Part shown: piece by piece, positions 8,171 to 16,811 of the stretch
Layout: each line of letters starts with the position of its first letter
Position numbering within the stretch: the first letter of the stretch is position 1
Assembly: GCF_001664485.1 (NCBI RefSeq)
Contig: NZ_CP013630.1
Location: 2,297,001-2,361,000 of the forward strand
DNA: 64,000 nucleotides
Reading direction: 5' to 3'
From: Rhizobium sp. N324
GTDB lineage: Bacteria > Pseudomonadota > Alphaproteobacteria > Rhizobiales > Rhizobiaceae
Made by a program: the position numbers and the translations under genes
Notes under the pieces: generated by a model
The model's database searches: none
What the model saw: the letters and a program-made list of their open reading frames with translations, nothing else
Told to the model about the DNA's origin: nothing

Positions 8171-10429
8171 TCAGCCTGCCTCTGCCGCTCCCTTGTCTTT
8201 CATGCGGCAAAATTCGATCAACTGCTCCGACCTCATCGGTCGCGCCAGAGCATAGCCTTGCAGCAAATGGCAACCAAGATCCTTCAGGATCTTGGCGTGC
8301 TCCATCGTCTCCACGCCCTCGGCAACGATGTCGATATTCTGTGACCGGCCGATTTCGATAATGGAGGACACCAGACGGCGTTGCGAGGGGGAGGTTATGA
8401 TCGGCTTGATGATTTCGCGGTCAATCTTCAGTCGTCGCGGCTCAAATCGCAGCAGGCTGATGATGCTGGCATGTTCCGTGCCGAAATCGTCGATCTCGAT
8501 TTCAATGCCAAGCTCTTTGATCATCGGAATAATGTCATTGAGCGCAGGTTGAAGCTCGTCGAAGGAAATCGTCTCAAGCAGCTCGAAACACAGGCGACCT
8601 CTCGATACGGGAAGCTCGGACAGCTCGGCCAGCAGATTTGCCTGCGCCAGTCGGCGCGCCGATATATTGACTGAGACGCGCGGGATCTGCATTCCCAGGC
8701 TGTCCCATCGTGTCAGCTCGAACAGAGCCTTCTGCAGGATCAGCCTGTCCATGTCGCCGCTCCGCCCCAGCCTTTCCGCGGCGTCGAGAAAATTGTTCGG
8801 GCCGAGCAGACCTTTTCGCGGGTGCTCCCAGCGGGCAAGCGCCTCGACGCCTGCTATCTCAAGGGTGTCTGCATTGAACTGCGGTTGGAAGAATGCAACG
8901 AGCTCATCGCGGTCGAGCGCCTGATTGAATTCATCCGCCAGTTCTTTTGAGTGGATTGCGGCGCTGCGAAGCTCTTCGGTGAAAATCGCCGCGCGGCCGC
9001 GGCCCGCCTTCTTCGCCTCGTACAGAGCCAAATCGGCGTTCAGAAGCAGCTGACCGAGATCCCGCCCGCGAGCACGTTCGCTCTCCCAGGCGACACCGAC
9101 GCTGGCTCCGACCACATACTCCGCCCCATCGATAAGGAGGGGCTGCTGGAGCGCGTCGACAATCTGTTTGGCCAATTCGGTTGCCTCAGGCTCGGGATTG
9201 GTGCTCCACCTGGCGAAGATGAACTCGTCTCCACCGATCCGAGCCGCGACGTCGTTCGGGCCGGTCAATTCGGCGAGGCGCGAAGCCGTTATTTGCAGGA
9301 CCATGTCACCGCCGGCATGCCCCTTCGTATCGTTGATCTCTTTAAATCGGTCGAGGTCGATATGAATGAGGATCAGACGATCTTCTCCACCGGGTCTCTC
9401 TGGCTGCGCGATCATCTGGTCGACAAACCGGCGGTTCGCAAGCCCCGTCAGGGCGTCGTGCAACGACAAATATTCCAGCCTTTGCCGCGCTCGAACCAGC
9501 TTCTTCTTGTGAAGCCGAAGCTTCTCGATTGTTCGTTGGCGTGACTTGGTCAGGAAGCCGACCCAAATGATCGGCGCAACGACACATAAAGCCAACAGGC
9601 TCGCATAGAGTTCAAAAATGCCGATCCCGCTGTTCTGGCCCCATCCTTGCTTGGGAACTGCGCCGAAAGTCCAGCGGCCATAGGTCATATCGACGGATGT
9701 CACGACCGGTTGCTTCGAAAATGTTTCCAGACTTCCGAGAAAAACCTGTTTGGATGAGTTGGGCTCGGGCACGGTGCTGATGGCAATCTCAAGCTCGGTC
9801 GATCCAAGGCCGCTATCGTTATAGAGCCTTGGAATATCTATGATTCCGGAGAGCAGACCCCAAAAAATCTGGCTCTTTCCGTCGTTCATATAAATCGGGC
9901 ACCTGACGACAAAAGCAGTTCCGCCTTGGACGAGCTCCACCGGGCCTGTCAGAACGATATTGTGGGTGTTGCGCGCCAGCATCGCGGCAGCCCGTTGCTT
10001 CTCATTCTTTCGGTAATCGAGCCCGATGGCCTTTTCGTTTCCTTTTTCCGGATAAACCCACTTGACCACCATGTCGGGCGCCGCAGCGAAGCTGCGCAAT
10101 TGTGAATCGGGCTGCAGGATCTGCGCGGCAAGTTTGGAAAATCCGTTTTGGTCCATTGCCGGGTCGACTGCGATGCCAGCCGCCAGCCCTTGCAGCAGCT
10201 TCACATTGCTGTTGAGGTTCGTCTGAAGCCGAGACGATATTGTGGCAAGCTCGCCGGCCACAATCGAGCGTTCCTCGGCCAGCGATCGCTCCAGCCGCCA
10301 GTTGGTTGCGACCCAGACGACGATGACTGCGATAATTGCCGCAAATAGTGCCGGAGCAAATGCGCTTGCATGGCTGACTGCGGAGGCAGCGAGGCCACGT
10401 ACTATCTTTGGATTTCTTCGAAACGTCAT
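8171..10429 (-). CDS. CHASE-GGDEF-EAL cyclic-di-GMP turnover protein
   Basis: This membrane sensor of about 752 residues makes or degrades cyclic di-GMP. Two membrane spans near residues 20-43 and 280-305 bracket a periplasmic CHASE-like domain. A diguanylate cyclase domain follows, with intact RIGGDEF at about residue 398, then an EAL phosphodiesterase domain (GVEALARWEHP at about 527, SVNISARRL, ELLETISF, DDFGTEHAS, AEGVET). The usual RxxD inhibitory site before GGDEF reads GPND, so product inhibition is probably lost. ATG 10429 is the preferred start; the frame is open to 10609, but that extension looks non-coding and comes close to the insertion sequence. It is convergent with the dehydrogenase gene. 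Confidence 0.9.
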   Translation of the reverse strand: MTFRRNPKIVRGLAASAVSHASAFAPALFAAIIAVIVVWVATNWRLERSLAEERSIVAGELATISSRLQTNLNSNVKLLQGLAAGIAVDPAMDQNGFSKLAAQILQPDSQLRSFAAAPDMVVKWVYPEKGNEKAIGLDYRKNEKQRAAAMLARNTHNIVLTGPVELVQGGTAFVVRCPIYMNDGKSQIFWGLLSGIIDIPRLYNDSGLGSTELEIAISTVPEPNSSKQVFLGSLETFSKQPVVTSVDMTYGRWTFGAVPKQGWGQNSGIGIFELYASLLALCVVAPIIWVGFLTKSRQRTIEKLRLHKKKLVRARQRLEYLSLHDALTGLANRRFVDQMIAQPERPGGEDRLILIHIDLDRFKEINDTKGHAGGDMVLQITASRLAELTGPNDVAARIGGDEFIFARWSTNPEPEATELAKQIVDALQQPLLIDGAEYVVGASVGVAWESERARGRDLGQLLLNADLALYEAKKAGRGRAAIFTEELRSAAIHSKELADEFNQALDRDELVAFFQPQFNADTLEIAGVEALARWEHPRKGLLGPNNFLDAAERLGRSGDMDRLILQKALFELTRWDSLGMQIPRVSVNISARRLAQANLLAELSELPVSRGRLCFELLETISFDELQPALNDIIPMIKELGIEIEIDDFGTEHASIISLLRFEPRRLKIDREIIKPIITSPSQRRLVSSIIEIGRSQNIDIVAEGVETMEHAKILKDLGCHLLQGYALARPMRSEQLIEFCRMKDKGAAEAG

Positions 10430-10666
10430 CAGGTTGCCGGCGTGGATGGATACGCCTGCATCCTCGCACAGTTTCTTTAAGGCAACGCTAAACCGGCCAG
10501 CCTGCGAGAAAAGCCGATGCGGTCTAGGCGAGGGCGATCGGCTGCGGTCACCTGGAGATTGCGTCGGGACATTCCAAAATCTCCAAAGGGGAGCTTGTTT
10601 TTCTGGCATGTCGCGCTTGGAAATAGAATGTGCCCCTCTACAGTAGTTGTCAAAGCCGAATAGGGC

Positions 10667-10698
10667 TGCGACATTGTCAGCCAGTTAGAAACGCGACA
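10667..10698 (+). repeat. Left terminal inverted repeat of the IS
   Basis: These 32 bases match the reverse complement of 13126-13157 at about three quarters of positions, including blocks TGCGACA, GCCAGTTAGA and GCGACA. The orientation, with TGCGACA outermost at both ends, is that expected for IS termini. Confidence 0.65.
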
Positions 10699-10870
10699 CT
10701 GGCACCGATGATCAGCCCCCGATCCGACCGGCTGGGCCGGGTTGAAAGGGCGGAGCGGGGGCGGGTGAAAGAACACCTCTTCGGCTTTAGCTTTCTCAAT
10801 AGCAATTGTTCAGTCGCCGGCTGATACTCGCTTTTATCTGAATTGAGCGGGTAGGGATCAAAGCTGCACG

Positions 10871-11602
10871 ATGCTTCCGGAAATCAAGCTGCAGGGTGAC
10901 GTCGATGTCGCCGCGCTGTCACCTCTTCTTCGCGGCATGCTTCTGTCCGTTGCCTATGCTGACGGTGAGGGTGGCATAGGATTGACCGCGACCGGTGCTA
11001 TGAACCGCAAATTCGTACATTGGGCCGCTGTGAACTTCCTGTGGCCCGACTTCACAGCTGAAGACCTTTACAGCATGAACAAAGTGCTGAACGAAAGCGA
11101 CATGCCGCCGCTCTGGGTCGTGCGGGACATGACCCGCCATCTGAAGCTTCTTCGCCGGAAAAAGGATGTGCTGCTGCCAACCAGACGCGGCCGGGAGTTT
11201 CTGGTGAACCCGCAAGCCTTCTTCGATCTCGTGGCCACAGACTATCTCTACTCGTATGTCCATGCCACCGAGCGGGAAGCTGAGGTGCAAGCGCGCCTAC
11301 GCTGGTGGCGCATGTTCCTCAATCTTCTCAATATCAAGGCGAGAGAAGGCTGTACGCCTTTGGACGTCGTGAAGATCCTCTATCCAGACACGGCACCTCT
11401 GTCCGCCACCGAAATGACCCTGGAAGCCTGGGAGCTCAAATCCGATCTCCAATATGGCGTCCTGCGGCGCCTGTGCTGGCTGGGCCTGCTTTATGAGGCA
11501 CGAGAAGGGCTCACGCTTCTTCAAGACGGAGCCTTCCACAAGACGCGCTTTGGTCCGCCTGCCTGCAATTGGAGTCAGATACGCAAAGCGATATCGGCGT
11601 GA
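10871..11602 (+). CDS. Hypothetical protein, apparent IS passenger
   Basis: This 243-residue protein has no function I recognise. It has no membrane span. The segment GLTATGAMNRKFVHWAAVNF, followed by a region rich in charged helices (LKLLRRKKDVLLPTRRGREF), looks like a winged-helix or helical module found in plasmid-type rhizobial proteins, possibly related to the tail of pRiA4b ORF-3 family members; that link is from memory and weak. The gene runs toward the transposase and stops 11 bases before the transposase stop. Both lie between the inverted repeats, so it seems to travel with the element. No clear ribosome site precedes the ATG. Confidence 0.6.
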   Translation: MLPEIKLQGDVDVAALSPLLRGMLLSVAYADGEGGIGLTATGAMNRKFVHWAAVNFLWPDFTAEDLYSMNKVLNESDMPPLWVVRDMTRHLKLLRRKKDVLLPTRRGREFLVNPQAFFDLVATDYLYSYVHATEREAEVQARLRWWRMFLNLLNIKAREGCTPLDVVKILYPDTAPLSATEMTLEAWELKSDLQYGVLRRLCWLGLLYEAREGLTLLQDGAFHKTRFGPPACNWSQIRKAISA

Positions 11603-11613
11603 ATTGACGCCCT

Positions 11614-13035
11614 TTATTCCGCAGCCGGCTGCCTCAATAACGCTTTCTCCCGCCGTGCGATCACCGCCGGATCGTTCATGTAATCCGTTCTCGGCTTGCG
11701 TCCACGCTTCTGGTAGCCGTTCCCCGTGCTGCCATCGCGAATGCCGAACATATGGTCCGTCTGCCCAGTTCGCCGTGGTCCGCCCTTGCTGCGCTGCTGC
11801 TCCCGCCCAGCCTGCAGCTCGGCGACAACAGACAGCATGTCGTCCAACCGCTTGTTATCGACGACCTCGGCGCGATGCACGGAGCGTAACGTGTCAAAGG
11901 TTCGGTAGGGCAGGGCAAAGCTCTCGTGCATGATCTCGAGGCGCCCGTCCGGATAGTCGCAAACGACGACCTTCTTACCCGCCAGGGACCTGGAAAGATC
12001 TGTCGGATCAAGGATGAACAGCACCTTGTCATAGCGCAGCGTCAAAGCCTGCGACAGCGTGCGAACTTCCTTGCGGCACATGGCGCCATCGAGGTTCTCG
12101 TGGTCGGCCAACGGCCGGTGCATGTCCTTCGGATTACGCGGCTGTTTGCCAAAACGCGCGTTGAAATCCGCAATGAACTCAGGCGCATAGGCGTTGGCTT
12201 CCTCGATCGTGTCGATGCCGCGCAGCCGCATTTCCTTGACCAGCCGATCCTGCAGTGTCTGGTTCGCACGTTCGACGCGGCCTTTGGCCTGCGGGGTATT
12301 GGCACAGATGATGTCGATGTTCAGCTCATAAAGCGCGCGGCCGAATTGTGTCAGGCCGCTCGTCCGGTCCTTCTCCGACGCATGGGTCGAACGAAAGACG
12401 CCGTGCTTGTCACTGTAGAAGGCCAGCGGTTTGCCCCATTGCTGCAGATAGGCCTTGGTCGCGTGCAGATAGTCGAAGGTGTTCTCCGAGCCGGCAAACC
12501 GTAGATGCAGCAGCTTGCCGGTGGCGTCGTCGATATAGACGAGCAGGGCGCATTTGGGCCCACGGTTCTCGAACCACCAGTGATGCGAGCCATCGATCTG
12601 TACCAGTTCGCCAAAGCAATCACGTCGGCCGCGTGGCTGGAAAACCCGCTTCTTGCGTTCCCGACGCGAGACCCAGATGCCGGCCTCGGTCATCCATTGC
12701 CGCAGGGTCTCCTTGGCGACCGAGATCCGGTGCAGCTCGATCAGCTTCTCACGCGCCAGCGTCGGACCGAAATCCAGATAGCGTTCACGGATCAGATTCA
12801 GCGCCGCATTGCGAAACTCCTCGCTATGGCGCCGGTTGCTCGGTCGCGATCGCTTCTTGGAAACAAGCCCGGCCGGACCATCCCGGTCATAGGCCTGCAG
12901 CAGCCGATGGACCTGACTTCGACTGAGGTCGAGCCGTTCGGCGGCCTGCACAACGCTCAGGCGTTCGTCACGGATCTTCTGGATGAGTTCGAGGCGATGC
13001 AATTCTTTCTGCGACATAGTGATCATAAAGGACAT
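11614..13035 (-). CDS. ISNCY-family transposase
   Basis: This 473-residue DDE transposase moves the surrounding element. An N-terminal helix-turn-helix (RLSVVQAAERLDLSRSQVHR) and a second DNA-binding module (FGPTLAREKLIELHRI) precede an RNase H-like core. The core carries LVQIDGSHHWWFENRG (first Asp), ALLVYIDDATGKLL (second Asp region), AFYSDKHGVFR and NTPQAKGRVERANQTLQDRL (catalytic Glu). This layout is typical of the IS1202 group within ISNCY rather than IS481 or IS3. It appears full length and may be active. ATG 13035 is used; ATG 13029 is possible too. Confidence 0.92.
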   Translation of the reverse strand: MSFMITMSQKELHRLELIQKIRDERLSVVQAAERLDLSRSQVHRLLQAYDRDGPAGLVSKKRSRPSNRRHSEEFRNAALNLIRERYLDFGPTLAREKLIELHRISVAKETLRQWMTEAGIWVSRRERKKRVFQPRGRRDCFGELVQIDGSHHWWFENRGPKCALLVYIDDATGKLLHLRFAGSENTFDYLHATKAYLQQWGKPLAFYSDKHGVFRSTHASEKDRTSGLTQFGRALYELNIDIICANTPQAKGRVERANQTLQDRLVKEMRLRGIDTIEEANAYAPEFIADFNARFGKQPRNPKDMHRPLADHENLDGAMCRKEVRTLSQALTLRYDKVLFILDPTDLSRSLAGKKVVVCDYPDGRLEIMHESFALPYRTFDTLRSVHRAEVVDNKRLDDMLSVVAELQAGREQQRSKGGPRRTGQTDHMFGIRDGSTGNGYQKRGRKPRTDYMNDPAVIARREKALLRQPAAE

Positions 13036-13125
13036 GACGACTCCGACCGCTCATGGTCTCGACCAGGCTGAAGGTCGTCATCCTTGCTCCCGACATTGGC
13101 ATTGACCAGTTGTCGAGAGGCGAGA

Positions 13126-13157
13126 TTGTCGCATCTCTAACTGGCCCAACTGTCGCA
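13126..13157 (-). repeat. Right terminal inverted repeat of the IS
   Basis: This is the partner of 10667-10698 in inverted orientation and lies about 90 bases upstream of the transposase start. It ends with TGTCGCA at its outer edge and has an inner TTGTCGCATC copy, the repeated transposase-site pattern common in this IS group. Confidence 0.65.
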
Positions 13158-13298
13158 TTACTAAATAGCCTCTACAGCAAAAGATCACATAAGATAGATT
13201 ATGGAACATAAAGATGTCGTTTGATTACAAAGGCATACTGCCGTCCCGCTTATAGCCTACTCTTTGAAAGCGGAAATTTCGCCTATGGCTCGCCGATG

Positions 13299-15449
13299 CT
13301 ATTCCTGAGGTGTCGGGATGACTTTGGATGGCCTTTGTAATTCCGCCGCGGCGGCGGAAGCCGTTGCATCTCCGGTCCCGCTGGAGACATGAACCGTCGG
13401 GGTTGCGAACTGGATCCCTTTTTCTGCGAATGTCTTCTTCAGCATGGCAAGAGCCTTCCGGCGAACGCCGAATTGTTCGCCAGGTTTGGCCATGAATTTC
13501 AGCCGAATTTGCACACCGTAATCGGCCATCTGCTCAATTCCCTGCATTTTCAAGGGCTCGATGATATTAGGTCCGAGTTCGGCATCCTCCAGAAGCTCGA
13601 CGCCGATGCGCTTGATGGTCTTGCGGACCTCCTCAAGGTCGCTGTCATAGTTCAGGGTAAGCGTGATGATGTCGATCACCCAGTCGCGGCTGAGGTTCTG
13701 CACCGCGCCGAGTTCGCCGAAGGGAACGATGGTGACCGGACCGCGATGGTGTCGCAGGCGGATCGATCGCAGCGAGAAACCTTCGACCGTCCCTTTGTAT
13801 TTCGCCGCCTGAATGTATTCACCGATGCGAAAGGCATCGTCGAACAGATAAAAAACGCCGGAGATGATGTCCTTGACGAGTGTTTGTGCCCCGAAGCCGA
13901 CGGCGATGCCGACGACGCCGGCGCCCGCCAGCAGCGGTCCGATCTGAATGCCGACGGCATCCAGGATCATCAGGAAGCCGACAGCCCCGATCGCCAGAAA
14001 CAACACATTGCGAAGGATGGGAAGCAGCGTATTCAACCGCTGACGGCGGCGCGCGTCGGGTCCGTCCTCATGCCCCGCCTGCGCACTTCTCGACGCCAGT
14101 GCCATCTGACTGTCGATCAGCGTGCTTGCGAGCTTCCAGATGACGTCGGTCACCAGCAGCACGATAACGATGCGGATTCCTGCGCGGATCAACCGTGTGG
14201 TCACCGTCTCGGCTGCGGCAAGGTCACTGAGATTGACATTCCACGAACGGGCAATAAGCAGCGCGGCGACCACGATGAGCCCGTTGCGCAGCGTTTGCAT
14301 GATGACGACAGACCATCCGACGATGGCCGGATCTTCGACGGCGTGCTCGCCGCCGGACCGTATAATGCGGCCAATGATATCCCGAGCCACGGAAACGGTC
14401 AGCGGCAGAAGCGTCATGACGATCAACGTCCAGAATGCTCCGCGCAGCCCTGACACCCATAACAGCCACGACAGCACGATGCTCGCGCTGAAGCCGACAC
14501 AGACCAGCCGGTTCACCGACGGCCCATCTGAACGAAAATGCCGCAGCCAGATCATGGCGATCAGCGCGATTGAAACGACACCGAGCCACGCCGCGGTAAA
14601 GAGGTCGACCAGGATGGGTGAAGTCCCGATGGTCTGGAACACTTCGATGACGGCCCAGCCAGCCGCCAGCACGGCGACGATTGCAAGCAGCCAGCGGTAC
14701 CAGAACCAGGCAAGCGAGGTGACAAGCGTCAGAAGCCGCATATGCGGCAGCCGGGCGCCGGGCGCGATGACAATGCGGCCCACAAGCACGCCGAGGCGCA
14801 CCATCAGCGCCGCGGACAGCAGAATGAGCGCAATATCGCGAAACACGGCAGGCCAGGGAAAGAGGATAAACGCGCCGAGGCTTCCGATCAGGTAGCCGAC
14901 CAATGCCAGAAGCCCCATTGCAAGCCGGCTCGCATGCAGCTGGATCCGCTGCCGGACGGTGTCGGCAGGCGCATTCAGCACAAAATGAAGAAGCCCTCGC
15001 CCGGACCACCAGGCAAGGCGCTGCGCAGCGAATCCGCCTGCGACGAAGAGTGTGACCGCCAAGATCAGGCCGAGAGGGTCGATATGATTATCCGTTTGGA
15101 AGGTCTGGACAGCCGCCCGGATATGCCCGGGAAGGGTCGGGACTGCATCGACGAGCGTCAGCAACCTCTGGCGCAAATCCTGTAGTGAGGTGGCAATCGA
15201 CTGCGGCGGCGGCTGTTGAGGGGCAGCCATCGGCTGCGCCGGTTCCTGATTGCCGGGAACGATCCGATTGACCAGCGCCCGTCCGGAATCATCATTCGGC
15301 ACTTCGATGATAACTCGGATTGGTGGCGACGGATTCGACGATTCGGCCGCTGCGGTGGAATGCACGCTCCAAACCAGAAGCGCCGAAAATACGGCCGCAA
15401 GGAATAGCGAAATTTTGCCGAGGGAATGACGATCGTCGTTGATGCCCAT
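13299..15449 (-). CDS. Large MscS-family mechanosensitive channel
   Basis: This 716-residue inner-membrane channel is expected to release solutes on hypo-osmotic shock. A signal peptide (to about residue 35, STAAAES) and a Pro/Gln-rich periplasmic stretch are followed by roughly ten hydrophobic spans. The MscS pore helix and beta domain come last: LLAGAGVVGIAVGFGAQTLV, then KDIISGVFYLFDDAFRIGEYI and the VPFGELGAVQNLSRDW segment. It is much longer than E. coli MscS (286 residues) and resembles the YbiO/YnaI-like large MscS proteins. The C-terminal tail is Ala/Ser-rich. It lies 141 bp from the IS end and is not disrupted. Confidence 0.93.
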   Translation of the reverse strand: MGINDDRHSLGKISLFLAAVFSALLVWSVHSTAAAESSNPSPPIRVIIEVPNDDSGRALVNRIVPGNQEPAQPMAAPQQPPPQSIATSLQDLRQRLLTLVDAVPTLPGHIRAAVQTFQTDNHIDPLGLILAVTLFVAGGFAAQRLAWWSGRGLLHFVLNAPADTVRQRIQLHASRLAMGLLALVGYLIGSLGAFILFPWPAVFRDIALILLSAALMVRLGVLVGRIVIAPGARLPHMRLLTLVTSLAWFWYRWLLAIVAVLAAGWAVIEVFQTIGTSPILVDLFTAAWLGVVSIALIAMIWLRHFRSDGPSVNRLVCVGFSASIVLSWLLWVSGLRGAFWTLIVMTLLPLTVSVARDIIGRIIRSGGEHAVEDPAIVGWSVVIMQTLRNGLIVVAALLIARSWNVNLSDLAAAETVTTRLIRAGIRIVIVLLVTDVIWKLASTLIDSQMALASRSAQAGHEDGPDARRRQRLNTLLPILRNVLFLAIGAVGFLMILDAVGIQIGPLLAGAGVVGIAVGFGAQTLVKDIISGVFYLFDDAFRIGEYIQAAKYKGTVEGFSLRSIRLRHHRGPVTIVPFGELGAVQNLSRDWVIDIITLTLNYDSDLEEVRKTIKRIGVELLEDAELGPNIIEPLKMQGIEQMADYGVQIRLKFMAKPGEQFGVRRKALAMLKKTFAEKGIQFATPTVHVSSGTGDATASAAAAELQRPSKVIPTPQE

Positions 15450-15541
15450 GTACCCGTGGTCCCCGAAAAGCTGCCGTCGCTACTGCCGGCCGATAAAGCG
15501 CCGCACTTTGTGAAGGGTCGCACGATCAACGTCAATCGGCG

Positions 15542-15570
15542 ACTGTCTGGGGAATGCAGACAGTGTTTTT
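15542..15570 (+). terminator. Hairpin with T-run, terminator-like
   Basis: The perfect 8-bp stem ACTGTCTG/CAGACAGT (loop of 7) is followed by GTTTTT. It sits in the 314-bp gap between the mscS-like start and the PAS gene. No plus-strand gene is visible immediately upstream, so either a short unrecognised transcript ends here or it is coincidental. Confidence 0.35.
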
Positions 15571-15763
15571 GCCCCAACGCTCCCTGCCCGCGCATCGCCT
15601 CCGCCCCTCGCCTCACTGGGCGCGAAGATCAGCAACGTCGATATTGCGTCCGTTCGAAACGAGACTAAGATCAGAGGGCGAGATGGTCGATCGCCCTGTC
15701 ATTCATCGAGAGCCGGGTGACGGGGACAACCGGCGGCTTTGGCGCTCAGACTGGGGATGCAAA

Positions 15764-16285
15764 ATGAACCTTGTCAACGGAGCTTTTGGAGCACCCGACT
15801 TTCTGTCCGAGGAGCCCGGTATCTTCACATGGGATTTGGCGACTGACACGGTTTATGCGGATTCGGCGCTGGCAAAGCTTTTTGGTCTTGACCCGGAACA
15901 GACTATTGCGGGGCTGCCGATCATAAAATACCTCGACCGGATTCACCCGGACGACAAGCCATCCGTGGCCAAGGCGATTTCGGACTCGGTGATCACCGGC
16001 GATCCCTACCGCCATGACTATCGGGTATTTGACGGCAGCGGGCAAGTGGTCGCCGTGGCTGCCTTCGGCCGCTGCTTCCGGGATGAAGCCGGAAACCCGT
16101 CGCACTATGCGGGCATCGTATTTCCGACGAATGATCAGAGCCAGCAAGACGAACTGTCTGCCCACTGCAGAGCGGCACTGAAAATCGCGGAGTCATCCGG
16201 TCTGCAGACGACGGCCGATGCGCTTGAAGCCATTCTGAAAGAGCTTGCCACGCCGATGCCTTCCGACGTCACGCCGGTTCATTGA
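15764..16285 (+). CDS. PAS-domain protein
   Basis: This 173-residue soluble protein is made almost entirely of one PAS sensor fold. GIFTWDLATDTVYADSALAKLFG begins the domain, DRIHPDDKPSV marks the helix after the core, and DYRVFDGSGQVVAVAAFGR FRDEAGNP forms the closing strands (PAC). No kinase, GGDEF or HTH output follows, so it probably senses or binds a ligand or modulates a partner, as single-PAS rhizobial proteins do. ATG 15764 with GGGGA upstream is preferred; an in-frame ATG at 15683 gives a longer, less family-like N-terminus. Confidence 0.75.
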   Translation: MNLVNGAFGAPDFLSEEPGIFTWDLATDTVYADSALAKLFGLDPEQTIAGLPIIKYLDRIHPDDKPSVAKAISDSVITGDPYRHDYRVFDGSGQVVAVAAFGRCFRDEAGNPSHYAGIVFPTNDQSQQDELSAHCRAALKIAESSGLQTTADALEAILKELATPMPSDVTPVH

Positions 16286-16355
16286 TTTCGTTGCGCGCCG
16301 TGGGGTCGATGCGCCCGCTCTTATCCCCTGTGGCCAGCGATTCCAGACCAGCCGG

Positions 16356-16733
16356 TCATCGCCGTCCCGCCTCTGAGAGATGACCGGCATATCCGGCAAG
16401 CATGCCCCCCAGCGGGACATTTCGCACCAGCCTGGCTGCGATGAAGGTTGCGCAGATCGCCGCAGCAAGCTTTGCCCAGGGATAGCTGCCGAGTTGGACA
16501 TGGGCGCTTGCATCGACCGATGTGGCCTTGGCCTTCAGCGCCGCCTCGGCGTCCTCGCGCAGCACGCCGATGCGAGCCCTCAGCAGCCTCAGTTCCTGCT
16601 GCAGGGCGTTCATATCCCGGTCGGCTTTTTCACGTGCGGTTTCCAGCGGGGCATCGGCAAAAGGCGGTTCACCCTCACCGATCAGTTCATCGGGGTCGGG
16701 AAGGCGGCCGTCGCGATTGATGGATGATTGCAT
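16356..16733 (-). CDS. Small membrane protein with coiled coil
   Basis: This 125-residue protein has a charged N-terminal half, a heptad-like helix around residues 30-65 (ETAREKADRDMNALQQELRL, then RARIGVLREDAEAAL) and one membrane span near residues 85-105 (WAKLAAAICATFIAARLV). The layout recalls tail-anchored ElaB/YqjD-type envelope proteins, but no firm family match can be claimed. ATG 16733 is chosen because GAGG is 8 bases upstream. It lies beside the stress-type gene at 16812 on the same strand. Confidence 0.65.
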   Translation of the reverse strand: MQSSINRDGRLPDPDELIGEGEPPFADAPLETAREKADRDMNALQQELRLLRARIGVLREDAEAALKAKATSVDASAHVQLGSYPWAKLAAAICATFIAARLVRNVPLGGMLAGYAGHLSEAGRR

Positions 16734-16811
16734 GGACATATCCTCGAATAACAAGCCAGATGAGATGAAGGCCCGGCAACGCAGCCGGGTTCTCCAATGC
16801 GCGTCAGGGGA

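Larger units (their letters stand above)
10667..13157 (-). mobile_element. ISNCY/IS1202-like insertion sequence with a passenger gene
   Basis: The element is bounded by imperfect terminal inverted repeats of about 32 bp. The left end at 10667-10698 begins TGCGACATTGTCAGCCAGTT; the right end, read inward from 13157 to 13126, begins TGCGACAGTTGGGCCAGTTA. Both contain GCCAGTTAGA and a second GCGACA. Inside are a 473-residue transposase and a convergent 243-residue gene. A possible 5-bp target duplication AATAG (10659-10663 and 13164-13168) lies slightly outside the repeats, so the exact tips are uncertain. The 2.5-kb length exceeds the roughly 1.7 kb usual for this group. Confidence 0.65.

Noticed and set aside
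10635..10643. CCTCTACAG present on both sides of the IS (also 13169-13177), a possible target duplication
   Set aside because: The copies lie 23 and 11 bases outside the inverted-repeat tips, so they do not abut the element as a duplication should.
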